DNA of 24,051 nt. Origin: an uncultured Acetatifactor sp. (GTDB lineage Bacteria > Bacillota > Clostridia > Lachnospirales > Lachnospiraceae). The stretch's first letter is position 1. Every line of letters begins with the position of its first letter. Position numbers and translations under genes: made by a program. Below, piece by piece: positions 8,901-16,430 of the stretch. The stretch covers positions 1 to 24,051 of the forward strand of contig CAJULV010000059.1 in NCBI GenBank assembly GCA_910587555.1, given 5' to 3'. The notes under the pieces were generated by a model that saw only the letters and a program-made list of their open reading frames with translations, did not search any database and had not been told where the DNA came from.

Positions 8901-11306
8901 CTGATGCCTTCCGGAGAGGATGGAACTGTAGAATTTGTCTTGAGTATAACCGACAGCGAAGGCACTTATGTGTGGCCGGAAATTCCGACTACAGTTAACT
9001 GTATTGACAGATATGGCGATATCGCCCAAAGAACTTATGAACCCGGAGATTCCATATCCGTGACACCCTGGGAGACGATCGTTATTCCCACAGGGGAGGG
9101 AACCAGTATTCCTTCGGATGCCCAATATACCCTGATTGAGACGGAGGAAAGCAGAAAGCGGATCATTCAGTATTGTTTTGAGGAGTGGATTGATGACCGT
9201 GTAAGTCAGATGGACTACTGGCTGCAGATCAGCCAGAGCGCAGCGTCGGATGTGCTGGCCGAAATGAAAACCGTCAGTGAGAGACCTTCAGCCGTCATCT
9301 GCAATGAAGTAAGCAGTATCGGAAAAAGGGGAGAGGGTTCGATTCAGGGAAAGAGAATGACTTCCGAATCAGATGAAGTGCCGACGGGCAAAAAGTTGGT
9401 ATGGCGCCTGGAACGGTATGACCATGGGAGCGGTGCATGGCTCCCGGCATCGAAAATACCGTATTTGATTTTCAGGAATACAGGATTTGGGCCTGAACCG
9501 GTTTCCAGAGAGGTTGAAACCACCAAAGAGGATGGACGGATTACGCTGTATAAGTTGGAAGGCGACAACTATCCACAGGTTTGGTTTCCCAAGGATCGGG
9601 TGTACCTGAATCTTTACAGGCAAAGCGATATAGATAAGCTTCTTGAGAGCCTGGAGAATGGAAAAGACTTGCTGCGCCTGGTGGAGGTGCCGGAGGAGTC
9701 CGATGCCGAATGGGGCATGTTGGTGGGGTATGATGAAATTATCTCACTGGAAGATAATGGAGACATAGGAATGATGCCCCAGACAAATTTGACGGAAGAG
9801 GAGGCGCCGACTCTGCTGAAGCAGTCAGTGCAGGAATGGCATGGCACAGAGGAAGAAGACAATTATCCGACAGTGGGGGGATCCGGGACACGGTACAACA
9901 TGGATGTACCTCCGGAGAAGACCTGTGCGTTTGTCAATTCCAACACCAGAACATCAGTGGAAATCGAGAAATATATGAAGGGCAGTTCCGATGCATTATT
10001 TACCATGGTATTGGAGCAGGTCATTTCCACTTCCCTGGGAAAAGGGGAGACAATTACGAAGGATAATTACAAAGATGCGATTGCAGCCACCAGACCTGGA
10101 GCCGGTATTCCCTATACCGTTTATAATGCCGACGGCAGTGCGGCGGGAAGCGGCGTGACAGATTCCGGCGGGGAGCTGAAGTTGGAGGCCGGGCAATATG
10201 CCCGTCTGGAAGTACCGGACAGCACAATGTGGACCGTCTCGGAGAAAACATCGGCTTCCCCCAACTACAGGCTGACGGATCTGCAGCCGGAATCCGGTGA
10301 CGTGAGGCTAACGAAGCTGAATGAGAACCTGATGCTGATTCACCTTCCGGCAAAAGTGATTCCTAAGATGTACAAAGTGGAATGGTACTCCGCCTGGAAT
10401 GGAGAGCTGCTGAAGAGTGAGACAAGAAGCGGCAATGTTGGGGAAATAGTCGTAGTCACGGAAGAAGATAAGCAATATGGGGCAGACGAGGGATACCGCT
10501 TCAGTAGGAAGAACTGGAATAATATTGAAGGCGGAATGCTCAATATGCAGACGGAGACTGTCCTTAAGCTTTATTTTGACCAGGAAGTGGCGTATACGAT
10601 AGAAAGGTATCATATTGAGGGAGATTTGTTGGATGAAGAGCCGATCAAGAGAGTGGGGGTTGCGGGCAATACAATAGAGGTTACCGACGAGGATAAGAAC
10701 TTCGGTTCCGGATATAAGTTTGATGAGGGTAACCAGGGCAACATTGAACAAACTCGACTGCAGCCTGGTGGAAGGAATGTGCTTCGCCTGTACTTCAGAA
10801 AGATTGTAGACGCCAAGATAAAGGTGACCAGAGAGTATTACCTATATGGTGAAAAGGTAGCAGGCATTAACGTAACGAAAGAGTTTGAAGGGGTGGAAGG
10901 TGATGTTATAACCGCAGAGTCACTTAGTCAGAAGTATTCGGACTGGAATAAATGTTCAGTTGACGGCAAGACTTTTGAATTCCGGTTATCGAATAGCAAT
11001 CACAGCATCCAGTTAGAGGCAGAAGAGACTGAATACGCCATAACCCTGAAATATGAGTACAAAGTATATGAAGTGCGATACACGGACGGCACAGATGGCT
11101 CGATTTTTGGAGCACAATCGCGTAACTGTTGGGAAGGAGAGAGGACTCCCGAATTTAACGATGGCAAGGAGCCTACCCGGACGGGCTATAAATTTGCAGG
11201 ATGGCAGCCGGTTTTCAACCCGTATGTATCTGGGGGTGATGCGGTATATTCGGAAACGGAGCAGAAATGGATAATTGAATACAAGGCCACATGGCAGAAA
11301 AAATGA
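3000..11306 (+). CDS. Giant secreted multi-domain adhesin, probable pilus tip protein
   Basis: 2768 aa from the ATG at 3000, chosen over in-frame ATGs at 2961 and 2991 because AAGGAGG at 2984-2990 is 9 nt away and a Lys/Arg-rich signal peptide follows (cleavage likely after VNA, residue 35). Residues 36-235 are an Asp/Glu/Gln/Pro/Ser-rich unstructured segment. Residues ~240-1380 form a large region I cannot assign, presumably the binding head. About seven Cna-B-like beta domains follow (starts near 1390, 1518, 1641, 1800, 1941, 2115, 2319), marked by recurring vtKtv...F.f and ITN-Y strands. Three MucBP-like units (~2458-2690) and a final Listeria/Bacteroides-type B-repeat (TGYKFAGW) end at ATWQKK. 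There is no LPXTG motif or C-terminal membrane helix, which is unusual for a pilus adhesin. It lies directly upstream of an ancillary pilin, so a tip role is inferred from context. Confidence 0.85.
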   Translation: MKLHRNRKKNNIRKLISLALACCMTLSMGSSYVNAGEMGIAVESSAAVQESSEAESVPATMTEADNQDVNHQDVPSDESQEQPADTGETPSDADQGSQNPDDQSPDDQNPVDGTADSAVQPSQTPAAPEGESNGSQDAENQPSAGENPPAQDAGDSVPQPSEEEEQQEPGSESGVSVDGMPADEAPADGSQEQDDRLPGTETGEGESQDGTELPGSEDDLSVQDSLAAVPEDAAGAAMSLRGLGGGNVPDSQYGFDAYYVNQYDSYNVMLDQNFNLKYQMEFHASQDYEPGTVVIRIESELFRDRNGNSILPTEIGVPQGSPDASVSNRSTPFNYYYEDQSLVFFNYKKIDSGTNAAWQVLYKDQKLMDITDGTKWTLQPQISVDGEATYQEGTPLSGQIDSAVFIESVTKSYYTESGLNYTPGLYTLSQVTRYISGDVDSRFLNSDGRLNTTDWRYVVWDVKVKGTATQPWDMVITDMPGSSGEVVGYKDNSDSSTAYKLPIGQVGEDGTALRDQREESWGNRFYVVTAYPADAAEDGTPVQNDITISLIPVDGQDAPTEGSSGTATWTYKNYDWSYSGNIIGVHKETDKTVYTGWLDAYRLSKVNGADYGDMPFTTTGHMYGYSYTHRTDSCSDYAVGDYIPGTYYTLTTVDDFMYLYAAAGDGAIMDGSDYYFSAVNITQTDYGYDVWEDQKVESELTKVDAGLLPDVLKDGNDVRSRARIYAMLAAPNEAKQGNADPQGWVLIDTVDVDASGSMSYAFSDEVIAQQPWRVKVEHDTIDYETICKIDVKVRIKSSSSKMAEILNLRNNAETNEKSPEVKFENVSGVMGTVHLADRSVVYFTDSDGNSGSTNYGEPGLAEATKALYQDNKGEGILLVRDNAYRTVTWLNETAASFKKAGSTNDVDNNRVLVDYYLTAYDGYEIYDRSSLNYLREEDQDLISPGRSHVVFYDLLPYGMQFDASYPITAGRITDLSRDVYQTQPKSWDSAQVTVTVNPEKDIITNYRGTGRTMVVFHIAFDGADATSYTNGKWIEGWGVSFRAYYEWKDMDQLNQVKINANLSAFMPDFSEAAGGSNDSHPALVGLKTEVDYDNGTHGDGQEDLSTVDKAYADMVREYADENGNLVKGNIDGYNPVDKDGNPYDTTYRNVLYAKNELKDDVATASQSTIEKLVRADSDRFGTFDRTATVPAGSQADGFYTYDINVTTATGIKDIAVFDRLERAAVDRKGSKDPFAPFEENTWSGTFQSLDTTGLDKRQISYTVYYNRQEDAAITTGNETPESILNAGNGWYEENTFEGMLQETLGDQYSGRWQDYVKAVAVKLDPGYKLEANHSISFRIRMKAPMAGELEEGSSLSTYNNASFSSVSTTDETRSTVTGNSVKVTVSAEETLEVIKETSGPVPGARQDENFEFRLYKEYTYDNDIEKQYLAYTEYKLYKFEDGQWKPQEGLYATDGNGYLYLHAGEKAVFEAADAGRIRVKETENIFWESETKEEVTEDPDSGKTVHSVTVTNTYRPVLYMQKKLSAVPEGMDVSGESFTFRIEVKKNNNYFPLANAEFWYVNSIRLDGGAPEKLKSGLTDDEGKFTLREGEIIALFPGAVGTEYRITEIGSGDNWICEDDTITGATITGGSSKSITNYYKWKELLLTKDITHQTQEDYDAAPQPFTFCISEVRTDAEGKEILTPAAGKEWVLLDKDGNEITGTSDNNQPGSGVGGEANPTSGTLDQEGKFTCNMGFRTVKIKGLEAGKTYRIVELTEGISAEDGKPLYVPADGGSATAQMPVYSTRKNVTITNDYRKRPLSVTKTVVKTRENGLPTDQWTEYFRFTAKVNGKELPKGTPYTVTRRGGDETVTRYVGSLEGMDSDQILLADGSLIEALEDNEFILADGETAVFKDAGMLEDTIIVSEVDNGNQIYPADKGPYTDTLSGDGSEASFVNGEKGSLLIGKEYVGLDEVGSKAVEELRISRGLMPSGEDGTVEFVLSITDSEGTYVWPEIPTTVNCIDRYGDIAQRTYEPGDSISVTPWETIVIPTGEGTSIPSDAQYTLIETEESRKRIIQYCFEEWIDDRVSQMDYWLQISQSAASDVLAEMKTVSERPSAVICNEVSSIGKRGEGSIQGKRMTSESDEVPTGKKLVWRLERYDHGSGAWLPASKIPYLIFRNTGFGPEPVSREVETTKEDGRITLYKLEGDNYPQVWFPKDRVYLNLYRQSDIDKLLESLENGKDLLRLVEVPEESDAEWGMLVGYDEIISLEDNGDIGMMPQTNLTEEEAPTLLKQSVQEWHGTEEEDNYPTVGGSGTRYNMDVPPEKTCAFVNSNTRTSVEIEKYMKGSSDALFTMVLEQVISTSLGKGETITKDNYKDAIAATRPGAGIPYTVYNADGSAAGSGVTDSGGELKLEAGQYARLEVPDSTMWTVSEKTSASPNYRLTDLQPESGDVRLTKLNENLMLIHLPAKVIPKMYKVEWYSAWNGELLKSETRSGNVGEIVVVTEEDKQYGADEGYRFSRKNWNNIEGGMLNMQTETVLKLYFDQEVAYTIERYHIEGDLLDEEPIKRVGVAGNTIEVTDEDKNFGSGYKFDEGNQGNIEQTRLQPGGRNVLRLYFRKIVDAKIKVTREYYLYGEKVAGINVTKEFEGVEGDVITAESLSQKYSDWNKCSVDGKTFEFRLSNSNHSIQLEAEETEYAITLKYEYKVYEVRYTDGTDGSIFGAQSRNCWEGERTPEFNDGKEPTRTGYKFAGWQPVFNPYVSGGDAVYSETEQKWIIEYKATWQKK
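3291..3335 (+). repeat. 15-bp tandem repeat in adhesin linker
   Basis: Three adjacent units at 3291-3305, 3306-3320 and 3321-3335, consensus cagaacccggatgac, with one base change in unit 2 and two in unit 3. They encode QNPDD-like pentapeptides in the acidic N-terminal segment of the giant adhesin. The in-frame length allows slippage without loss of the reading frame. Confidence 0.8.
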
Positions 11307-11358
11307 TGGAAAGGAGGATTGGAGGCTGCTGATCCTTAAGGCCTTCAAGAATAAAACA

Positions 11359-14061
11359 ATGAAAAAAGTGAGAAAAATGATATCCTTCCTGACCATTCTC
11401 TGTTGTCTGGCAGGAAGCATGTTCCCGGCATATGCCGCGGAATCCTCGGGAGCTTCTGTTTCCGGAGTACCAAGAGTGACATTTACCAACGAACCCAATA
11501 ACTCACCGGATCTCTTTGTCTCAAAGATTGTGGAAAATACGGTTCCGGGCGCCCAGTATGCGGCGCCGGAACATGCCGCATATCGGTTTGTACTGAAGAT
11601 AGGCGGCGAGGTTGCGTCCAATGTGAAATACCGGCTCATTGATTCGGAACACGGGGAAGTCACCAGAAAGACATCCGGGGGACGGGAAAAACCTTTCACA
11701 ACAGACAAAACCGGGGTCTTTGAACTGGAAGACGGCCAACAGGCCTGGTTTGAATATGTGGGTACCGGAGTGAAGTATGAAGTGGTGGAGTTGGATGCCT
11801 ACCAATGTCCTGTAACGGATACTGACGGGAATGAGATAGCGGTTAAGGACGGCTATAAGCTGTACGACGGAGAGGGGAACTTACTGCGGGGTGAAATCGA
11901 ATACCAACTGCGGAGCCTTTCCGGAGACGGTTATCTGCAGAAGGATCCCACCTCGGACAATTATGTTACGGGCGGTGTTTCCACCGGTGAGAAAACCATA
12001 CTTCTGAACGGAAGCAGCGAGACCTTTACAAACCGCTATACCGGCAGTGGAACCGGAGAGAAGACTACGCTGAAAATCAGCAAGGCGATTTCCTTCCCCC
12101 CAGGCTATACGGTTCCGGAGACACCGGATTTCCGGTTTAAGGTGGAACTGGACGGCCGCCCTTATGGCGGAAAAGAGTACGCTGTCATTGACACGGCAAG
12201 CGGAAATCCCGTCATAGACCCGGAGACGGAGGCGCCTCTTATGGGGACCACGAGCGAGGACGGCTGTTTTACCCTGAAGGGCGGACAGACGGCTTCCTTC
12301 GGAGAAGTTCCTACAGAACTTGACTATAAAATTTATGAATTGTTGGAAGACGGCATGACGGCGGCGTCCGACACTGAAGCGGGAGACGGCGCGGAGGCAG
12401 ATGAGGATGCTGAAGCGGCCGCAGGGTTCGGAAGATGGTGGGCCGTGGGCGGCACGGAACACAAGGGTTCCACACAGGCACCGCTCACATGGGTAAACTT
12501 TAATAACGCCAATGTCTCTTTCGTAGTGACAAAGCGAATGGAGGATTACAGCAAACCGGATGTGGCATTTTCCTTCCGTCTGGCGGATGAGAAAAACAAC
12601 GCATTGGCAGGAGTTGCGTATTACCTTTATAATACCACGGGCATTCCCGTGTATGACGAACAGGGAAAGCAGGCAGTGGGAATAACGGATTCCGAGGGCA
12701 GCTTCCTGCTGAAACCCGGTCAGGCCGCCGTATTTGCAGGCATGGAGCCGGGGAAATCCTTTAAAGTCACCGAGACCAGGAATCCTGACTATGTGCAGGT
12801 TCTGCCGCTTCCGGACAGCGATACGATCTATTCGGTGCCTGTGGGGGGCCAGATTCCGTTTGTGGATTTTGTCAATAAGCCTGCGGATAACCAGGGATCC
12901 CTGACAGTGACCAAGGAACTGACCTATCAGGAAGGGGAAGGACCTCTGGCCAGGGATGATTTCCATTTTGTGATTTATAAACAGCTGAAGACCGAAGACG
13001 ATGTGAAGAAAGCTATGGGAGTGAGGGAGATACTGTTTTTCGAAACAGGAAGTGTTACTTCCGAAAACATCCAGGCAGCGGCGGCTAAGGGCAGCATCCT
13101 TCTTGTGGGGACGGAGATAACCGACAGTGAACCCAGTGAGATAGACGACTGCATCCGTAAGGCAGACGGCATCTGCTACTATCAGAAAGACGGGATCCTG
13201 TACGAACTTTATGCTCCCCTGGAAAACACCGTATACAGCGTGCCGGAAGGACTTTCCGCACCCACCTATAAAACCGGTTCGGACAGCAATGCAGGCGAGT
13301 TTTCCATCAAGGCCGGGCAGACGGCCAGGTTTGACCTTCTTGCCACCGGATACAAATATCTGGTGAAGGAATTCGGATTGACTGCGGAATACACGGAGAT
13401 CATGGAGGATTCGCTATATTATAAGGAAATATATGATCTGTCCCAGATGGCGGATAAGGAATATGCCCAGACAGCGGATCTCACTGGCAGAGGACTTTCC
13501 TTCCTGTTTACAAACCGTTACCAGGCGAAGAAGCTGAACCTGAAGCTGACGAAGGCAGACGCGGACGGAAATCCGATCGTGGATGCTCCGGCGCACTTTA
13601 TGCTGTATCTGGATAAAAGCCAGAAAAATCCGGTTTATGACGATGCGTACCTTGCCACAGATGCCGCAGGAATGCTTACTTTCCCGGCTTTGAAGCCAGG
13701 CACCTACTGGCTGTACGAGCTGAAGGCGCCCAGTGGTTACCGCCTTCTGGAAAGACCCATAGAGATTCGGATTGCATGGGGAACGGACGGGAACGCGGAG
13801 GTTCTTGTAGACGGCAGGCCTCTTGCCGACGGCAGCGACATTGTGCAGGACGGCCATATTGAACCGGGTACCGTGCAGGACGGCGTCAGCACTGCAGACG
13901 ACACAATCTGTATTAAGGTGATCAACAAAGAATTCTATAAACTGCCCAATTCCGGCGGAATGGGAATCTACTGGTATTCGATCGGCGGTATGCTGCTGAT
14001 GATAGCGGCGGCCCTGATCTTATATAGAAATAAACATACGGGGGAGGTGCTGAAAGATTGA
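11359..14061 (+). CDS. Ancillary Cna-B pilin with LPNSG sorting signal
   Basis: 900 aa from the ATG at 11359. The signal peptide is clear (MKKVRKMISF..., cleavage near AYA, residue 26). About five Cna-B-like domains follow (~45-231, 233-384, 385-512, 513-724, 725-806), with repeated FTN-Y and FVNK strand ends. The last has a good E-box, YWLYELKAPSGYRLL, the Glu-bearing motif that catalyses internal Lys-Asn isopeptide bonds. An LPNSG motif at 862-866 is followed by a membrane helix and a Lys/Arg tail, a sortase sorting signal with Asn-Ser in place of x-Thr. The role is probably a pilus base or minor subunit. Start is uncertain: a strong AAGGAGG at 11311-11317 lies ~40 nt upstream and only weak pairing is near 11359. 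An in-frame ATG at 11275 would overlap the adhesin and spoil the leader. Two CTG codons at 11326-11331 are closer to the ribosome site. Confidence 0.85.
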   Translation: MKKVRKMISFLTILCCLAGSMFPAYAAESSGASVSGVPRVTFTNEPNNSPDLFVSKIVENTVPGAQYAAPEHAAYRFVLKIGGEVASNVKYRLIDSEHGEVTRKTSGGREKPFTTDKTGVFELEDGQQAWFEYVGTGVKYEVVELDAYQCPVTDTDGNEIAVKDGYKLYDGEGNLLRGEIEYQLRSLSGDGYLQKDPTSDNYVTGGVSTGEKTILLNGSSETFTNRYTGSGTGEKTTLKISKAISFPPGYTVPETPDFRFKVELDGRPYGGKEYAVIDTASGNPVIDPETEAPLMGTTSEDGCFTLKGGQTASFGEVPTELDYKIYELLEDGMTAASDTEAGDGAEADEDAEAAAGFGRWWAVGGTEHKGSTQAPLTWVNFNNANVSFVVTKRMEDYSKPDVAFSFRLADEKNNALAGVAYYLYNTTGIPVYDEQGKQAVGITDSEGSFLLKPGQAAVFAGMEPGKSFKVTETRNPDYVQVLPLPDSDTIYSVPVGGQIPFVDFVNKPADNQGSLTVTKELTYQEGEGPLARDDFHFVIYKQLKTEDDVKKAMGVREILFFETGSVTSENIQAAAAKGSILLVGTEITDSEPSEIDDCIRKADGICYYQKDGILYELYAPLENTVYSVPEGLSAPTYKTGSDSNAGEFSIKAGQTARFDLLATGYKYLVKEFGLTAEYTEIMEDSLYYKEIYDLSQMADKEYAQTADLTGRGLSFLFTNRYQAKKLNLKLTKADADGNPIVDAPAHFMLYLDKSQKNPVYDDAYLATDAAGMLTFPALKPGTYWLYELKAPSGYRLLERPIEIRIAWGTDGNAEVLVDGRPLADGSDIVQDGHIEPGTVQDGVSTADDTICIKVINKEFYKLPNSGGMGIYWYSIGGMLLMIAAALILYRNKHTGEVLKD

Positions 14062-14464
14062 GAAAGTAGCAAGAACCGCGAAAGCGGCAAAAGTGCGGGA
14101 GACACTGATAACTGCACGATGTTTCGGCAGCCGTTCCTGCCGGGGAAGACCGGATGCAGCAGTGCCGGAGCGCCCCTGACAGCACAGGCCCGCTGAAGCC
14201 GGAGACCGGAGCAGCTTTGCTGTGGATAACCGGAAGCCCGGAAAGCCCGAATCCCCATATGCCTGCATGACAAAAAAGCAGGGACCGGGTAATCGGGACG
14301 GACGCAGCAGCGGAAGCGGGAAGGCGTACGCCGGGGGAGCCTGAAAACAGTGCATCCTGAAGTACCAAAGATACATAGAGGACGGATACACGAAAGGCAG
14401 CAGAAAACAAAAGCGCTGCAAAGACAGCGCGGTAACAGGCATTTTAACAGAAAGGAAAGAAAAA
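14062..14464 (+). promoter_or_regulatory. Structured 403-nt leader or spacer before the major pilin
   Basis: No credible ORF is present on either strand. Inverted repeats include CCGC-GAAA-GCGG (14076-14087, a GNRA tetraloop), CGGCAG-6 nt-CTGCCG (14125-14142), and GCGCTG-6 nt-CAGCGC (14413-14430), the last about 20 nt before the ribosome site AAAGGAAAG (14451-14459). No hairpin is followed by a T-run, so none is a classical terminator, and I see no good -35/-10 pair. A processed or stabilised 5' end that raises major pilin output over the ancillary subunits is one explanation. Confidence 0.5.
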
Positions 14465-16093
14465 ATGAAGAAAATGAAAAAGATTTTGGCCTTTGTGATG
14501 GCAATGGCTATGGTTCTGGGGATGTCGTTGACTTCTTTTGCGGCAAATACGAACACGACGGAAGCGCAAATTGAAGGCATCGAGGCCGAGCTGAAGGATG
14601 GTCAGAACACGATTCGTGTAAAGGGATATCAGATTATTCGCTATGATGAGAAGGGCGCTTATGCGGAAGTTATTTCCGGTACGATTGACAAAGATGCCGA
14701 TGGAAATCTTGCACCTACTGCCGCAAATGCATTGGCGCTTGCAAAGAGAAAAGCAGAGTTGGGGAATCCGGTGGAATTTACAGCTAATGCTGACGGTGTT
14801 TATACGGCTTCATCTAGCAATGGTTTGACAGCAGGAACATGGTTGGTTCTGGTTGAAGGTTCTTCCAAATATTTCTATAATCCGATTATAATCAGCGTAG
14901 AACAGGGTGCTGACGGATTAAAGTATGGAACTCTGAACCTTGCCACAGATACCTGGTTAGGTTCTGACGGAACGACAACTCTCTACGCGAAGAAATCAGA
15001 GCCGACTATCACCAAGACTGCAGAAAAAGAAAAGGAAGGTGATACAGAAGTCGTAGGCACGCAGGTTGGAGATATCTTAAAGTTTACGGTATCTGCAGAT
15101 ATTCCGGGATACATCACCGGAAGTACAGGTATGAAATATTCCATCAAGGACGTATTGACAGGACTTTCTTTAGTAAAAGATGACGAGCATATGCCGGTTG
15201 CAACAGTAGGCGGTAGTACAGATACGACTCTGACAGATGCAGTTAATACTGCTATTGTAAATGATGCAGCAAGCTTTACGGTAATGGGTTTGGGCGATAC
15301 GTTCCTTACTACAAATGCAGGAAAGCAGATCGTTATCACATATTATGCCAAAGTAACAAGCGCTGCAAAGATTAACGTAGACGAACTGAACAATACTGCA
15401 ACCTTATCCTACAGCACAAATGACTCAACAGAGGAACATGAAAAGGAAGCCGAGACAAAGCATTATACTTTTGGTATCGACACAGGCGTTAATGGAACCA
15501 TTGGCGAGGAGACAATTAACAAGACAGGTGAGTTTGTCAAGATTAATGCGGACGGCAAGATTGAATATATAGAGTCTACAGAGTTGATAGAAAAAGGTGA
15601 GAAGACAGAGGTTCTTCAGGGGGCGGAATTTGAGCTGCATATTGGGGCTGCTGATGGACCTAAGTTTGGTGACAAATTTACCACAGATGCAAGCGGAAGA
15701 TTAGAAATTAACGGTCTTGACAGCGATGTGGACTATTACCTGGTAGAGACGAAAGCGCCCACAGGATATACCATTAACGACACCCCTATTAAAGTAAGGA
15801 TTACTGCTTTGTTTGACGCATCAGATTCTACAAAACTGACAGGCTATACTGTGGCCATTGGAGAGGGCGAAAATCAGGCGATTACGCATTATGGCTATAG
15901 TACCGAAACAAAGAAAACCGTTTTGAATACTGAAAATAATGCGTCGAATCCCTTTGGGTTTAAGAATACCAAACTCTCCTCCCTTCCTTCCACGGGCGGC
16001 ATCGGTACAACGATCTTCACCATCGGCGGCTGCGCCATCATGATCGTAGCTGCAGGCCTGTACTTTGCAAGCCGCAGGAAGTCTTCCAAGTAA
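14465..16093 (+). CDS. Major (backbone) pilin with LPSTGG sorting signal
   Basis: 542 aa. The signal peptide MKKMKKILAFVMAMAMVLG... is cleaved near SFA-AN. The N-terminal domain (~30-170) ends at L173-Y-A-K-K177, which sits where class C pilins carry the YPK pilin motif and is followed by P-x-I-x-K. K176 or K177 would be the linking lysine. Residues ~180-340 look like a fimbrial isopeptide D2-type domain (GDILKFTVSADIPGY, KIVITYYAKV-like strands). Residues ~390-460 are a SpaA/Cna-B-type domain with E-box YYLVETKAPTGY (~424-435). LPSTG at 507-511 is followed by a hydrophobic helix and RRKSSK. Size and layout fit a backbone pilin polymerised by the sortases just downstream. The gene is visibly more AT-rich than its neighbours: bases 15241-15300 have 24/60 G+C against 35/60 at 13801-13860. 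This could reflect allelic exchange or expression-tuned codon use. Confidence 0.9.
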   Translation: MKKMKKILAFVMAMAMVLGMSLTSFAANTNTTEAQIEGIEAELKDGQNTIRVKGYQIIRYDEKGAYAEVISGTIDKDADGNLAPTAANALALAKRKAELGNPVEFTANADGVYTASSSNGLTAGTWLVLVEGSSKYFYNPIIISVEQGADGLKYGTLNLATDTWLGSDGTTTLYAKKSEPTITKTAEKEKEGDTEVVGTQVGDILKFTVSADIPGYITGSTGMKYSIKDVLTGLSLVKDDEHMPVATVGGSTDTTLTDAVNTAIVNDAASFTVMGLGDTFLTTNAGKQIVITYYAKVTSAAKINVDELNNTATLSYSTNDSTEEHEKEAETKHYTFGIDTGVNGTIGEETINKTGEFVKINADGKIEYIESTELIEKGEKTEVLQGAEFELHIGAADGPKFGDKFTTDASGRLEINGLDSDVDYYLVETKAPTGYTINDTPIKVRITALFDASDSTKLTGYTVAIGEGENQAITHYGYSTETKKTVLNTENNASNPFGFKNTKLSSLPSTGGIGTTIFTIGGCAIMIVAAGLYFASRRKSSK

Positions 16094-16430
16094 GGCTTTC
16101 GGAATTCATGGCTCGGATAACGGGAAGAGCCGTAAACCTTCCGGTCAGGCCGGAAGAATGTAGAAGCAAATAACAGTATCATGTGTACTTTGCAGGATAC
16201 CGTTACAAAAGAGGAAAGCCGTGGGCGCTGTATGAGAGAAGCAGTGCCCCGGCGAAATCCAGGGAAGCAATTTCTGATACAAAGCGTACGGGAAAGTAAG
16301 GCTGCAATGTCATTCCGGAATGAATCCGTTTCTTCCGGAATGGCAGATGCATAAAAGCTGCCGGCATATGGTATCCAATGTCAGGCGCACACATTTTTAC
16401 AGAAAAAATACAACAATAAGGAGAGCCCGG
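16094..16430 (+). promoter_or_regulatory. Structured 337-nt intercistronic region between pilin and sortases
   Basis: Three inverted repeats are visible: GGCTC/GAGCC (16110-16131), CTTCCGG-5 nt-CCGGAAG (16138-16156), and a longer stem whose arms are CATTCCGGAA (16311-16320) and TTCCGGAATG (16333-16342) with a 12-nt loop. The last extends by three further pairs, one of them G-T, to 16308-16345. The left arm of the third also forms the 12-bp palindrome CATTCCGGAATG. None has a following T-run. Such structures between a pilin and its sortases could protect pilin mRNA and lower sortase expression. No confident promoter was seen. Confidence 0.5.

Noticed and set aside
11881..12966. 361-codon minus-strand frame inside the ancillary pilin gene
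   Set aside because: Shadow of the Cna-B pilin; no domain, no leader, and the sense-strand gene is clear.
16276..16292. GATACAAAGCGTACGGG, loosely like the core of a c-di-GMP (GEMM-I) riboswitch
   Set aside because: The conserved GAAA tetraloop arm and upstream CACGCA-type segment are missing, and no terminator switch follows.
16320..16430. Upstream ATG extending the first sortase by 37 residues
   Set aside because: The extension is encoded partly by the right part of a hairpin and has no ribosome site. The ATG at 16431 has AAGGAG at good spacing and gives the normal short cytoplasmic N-terminus.
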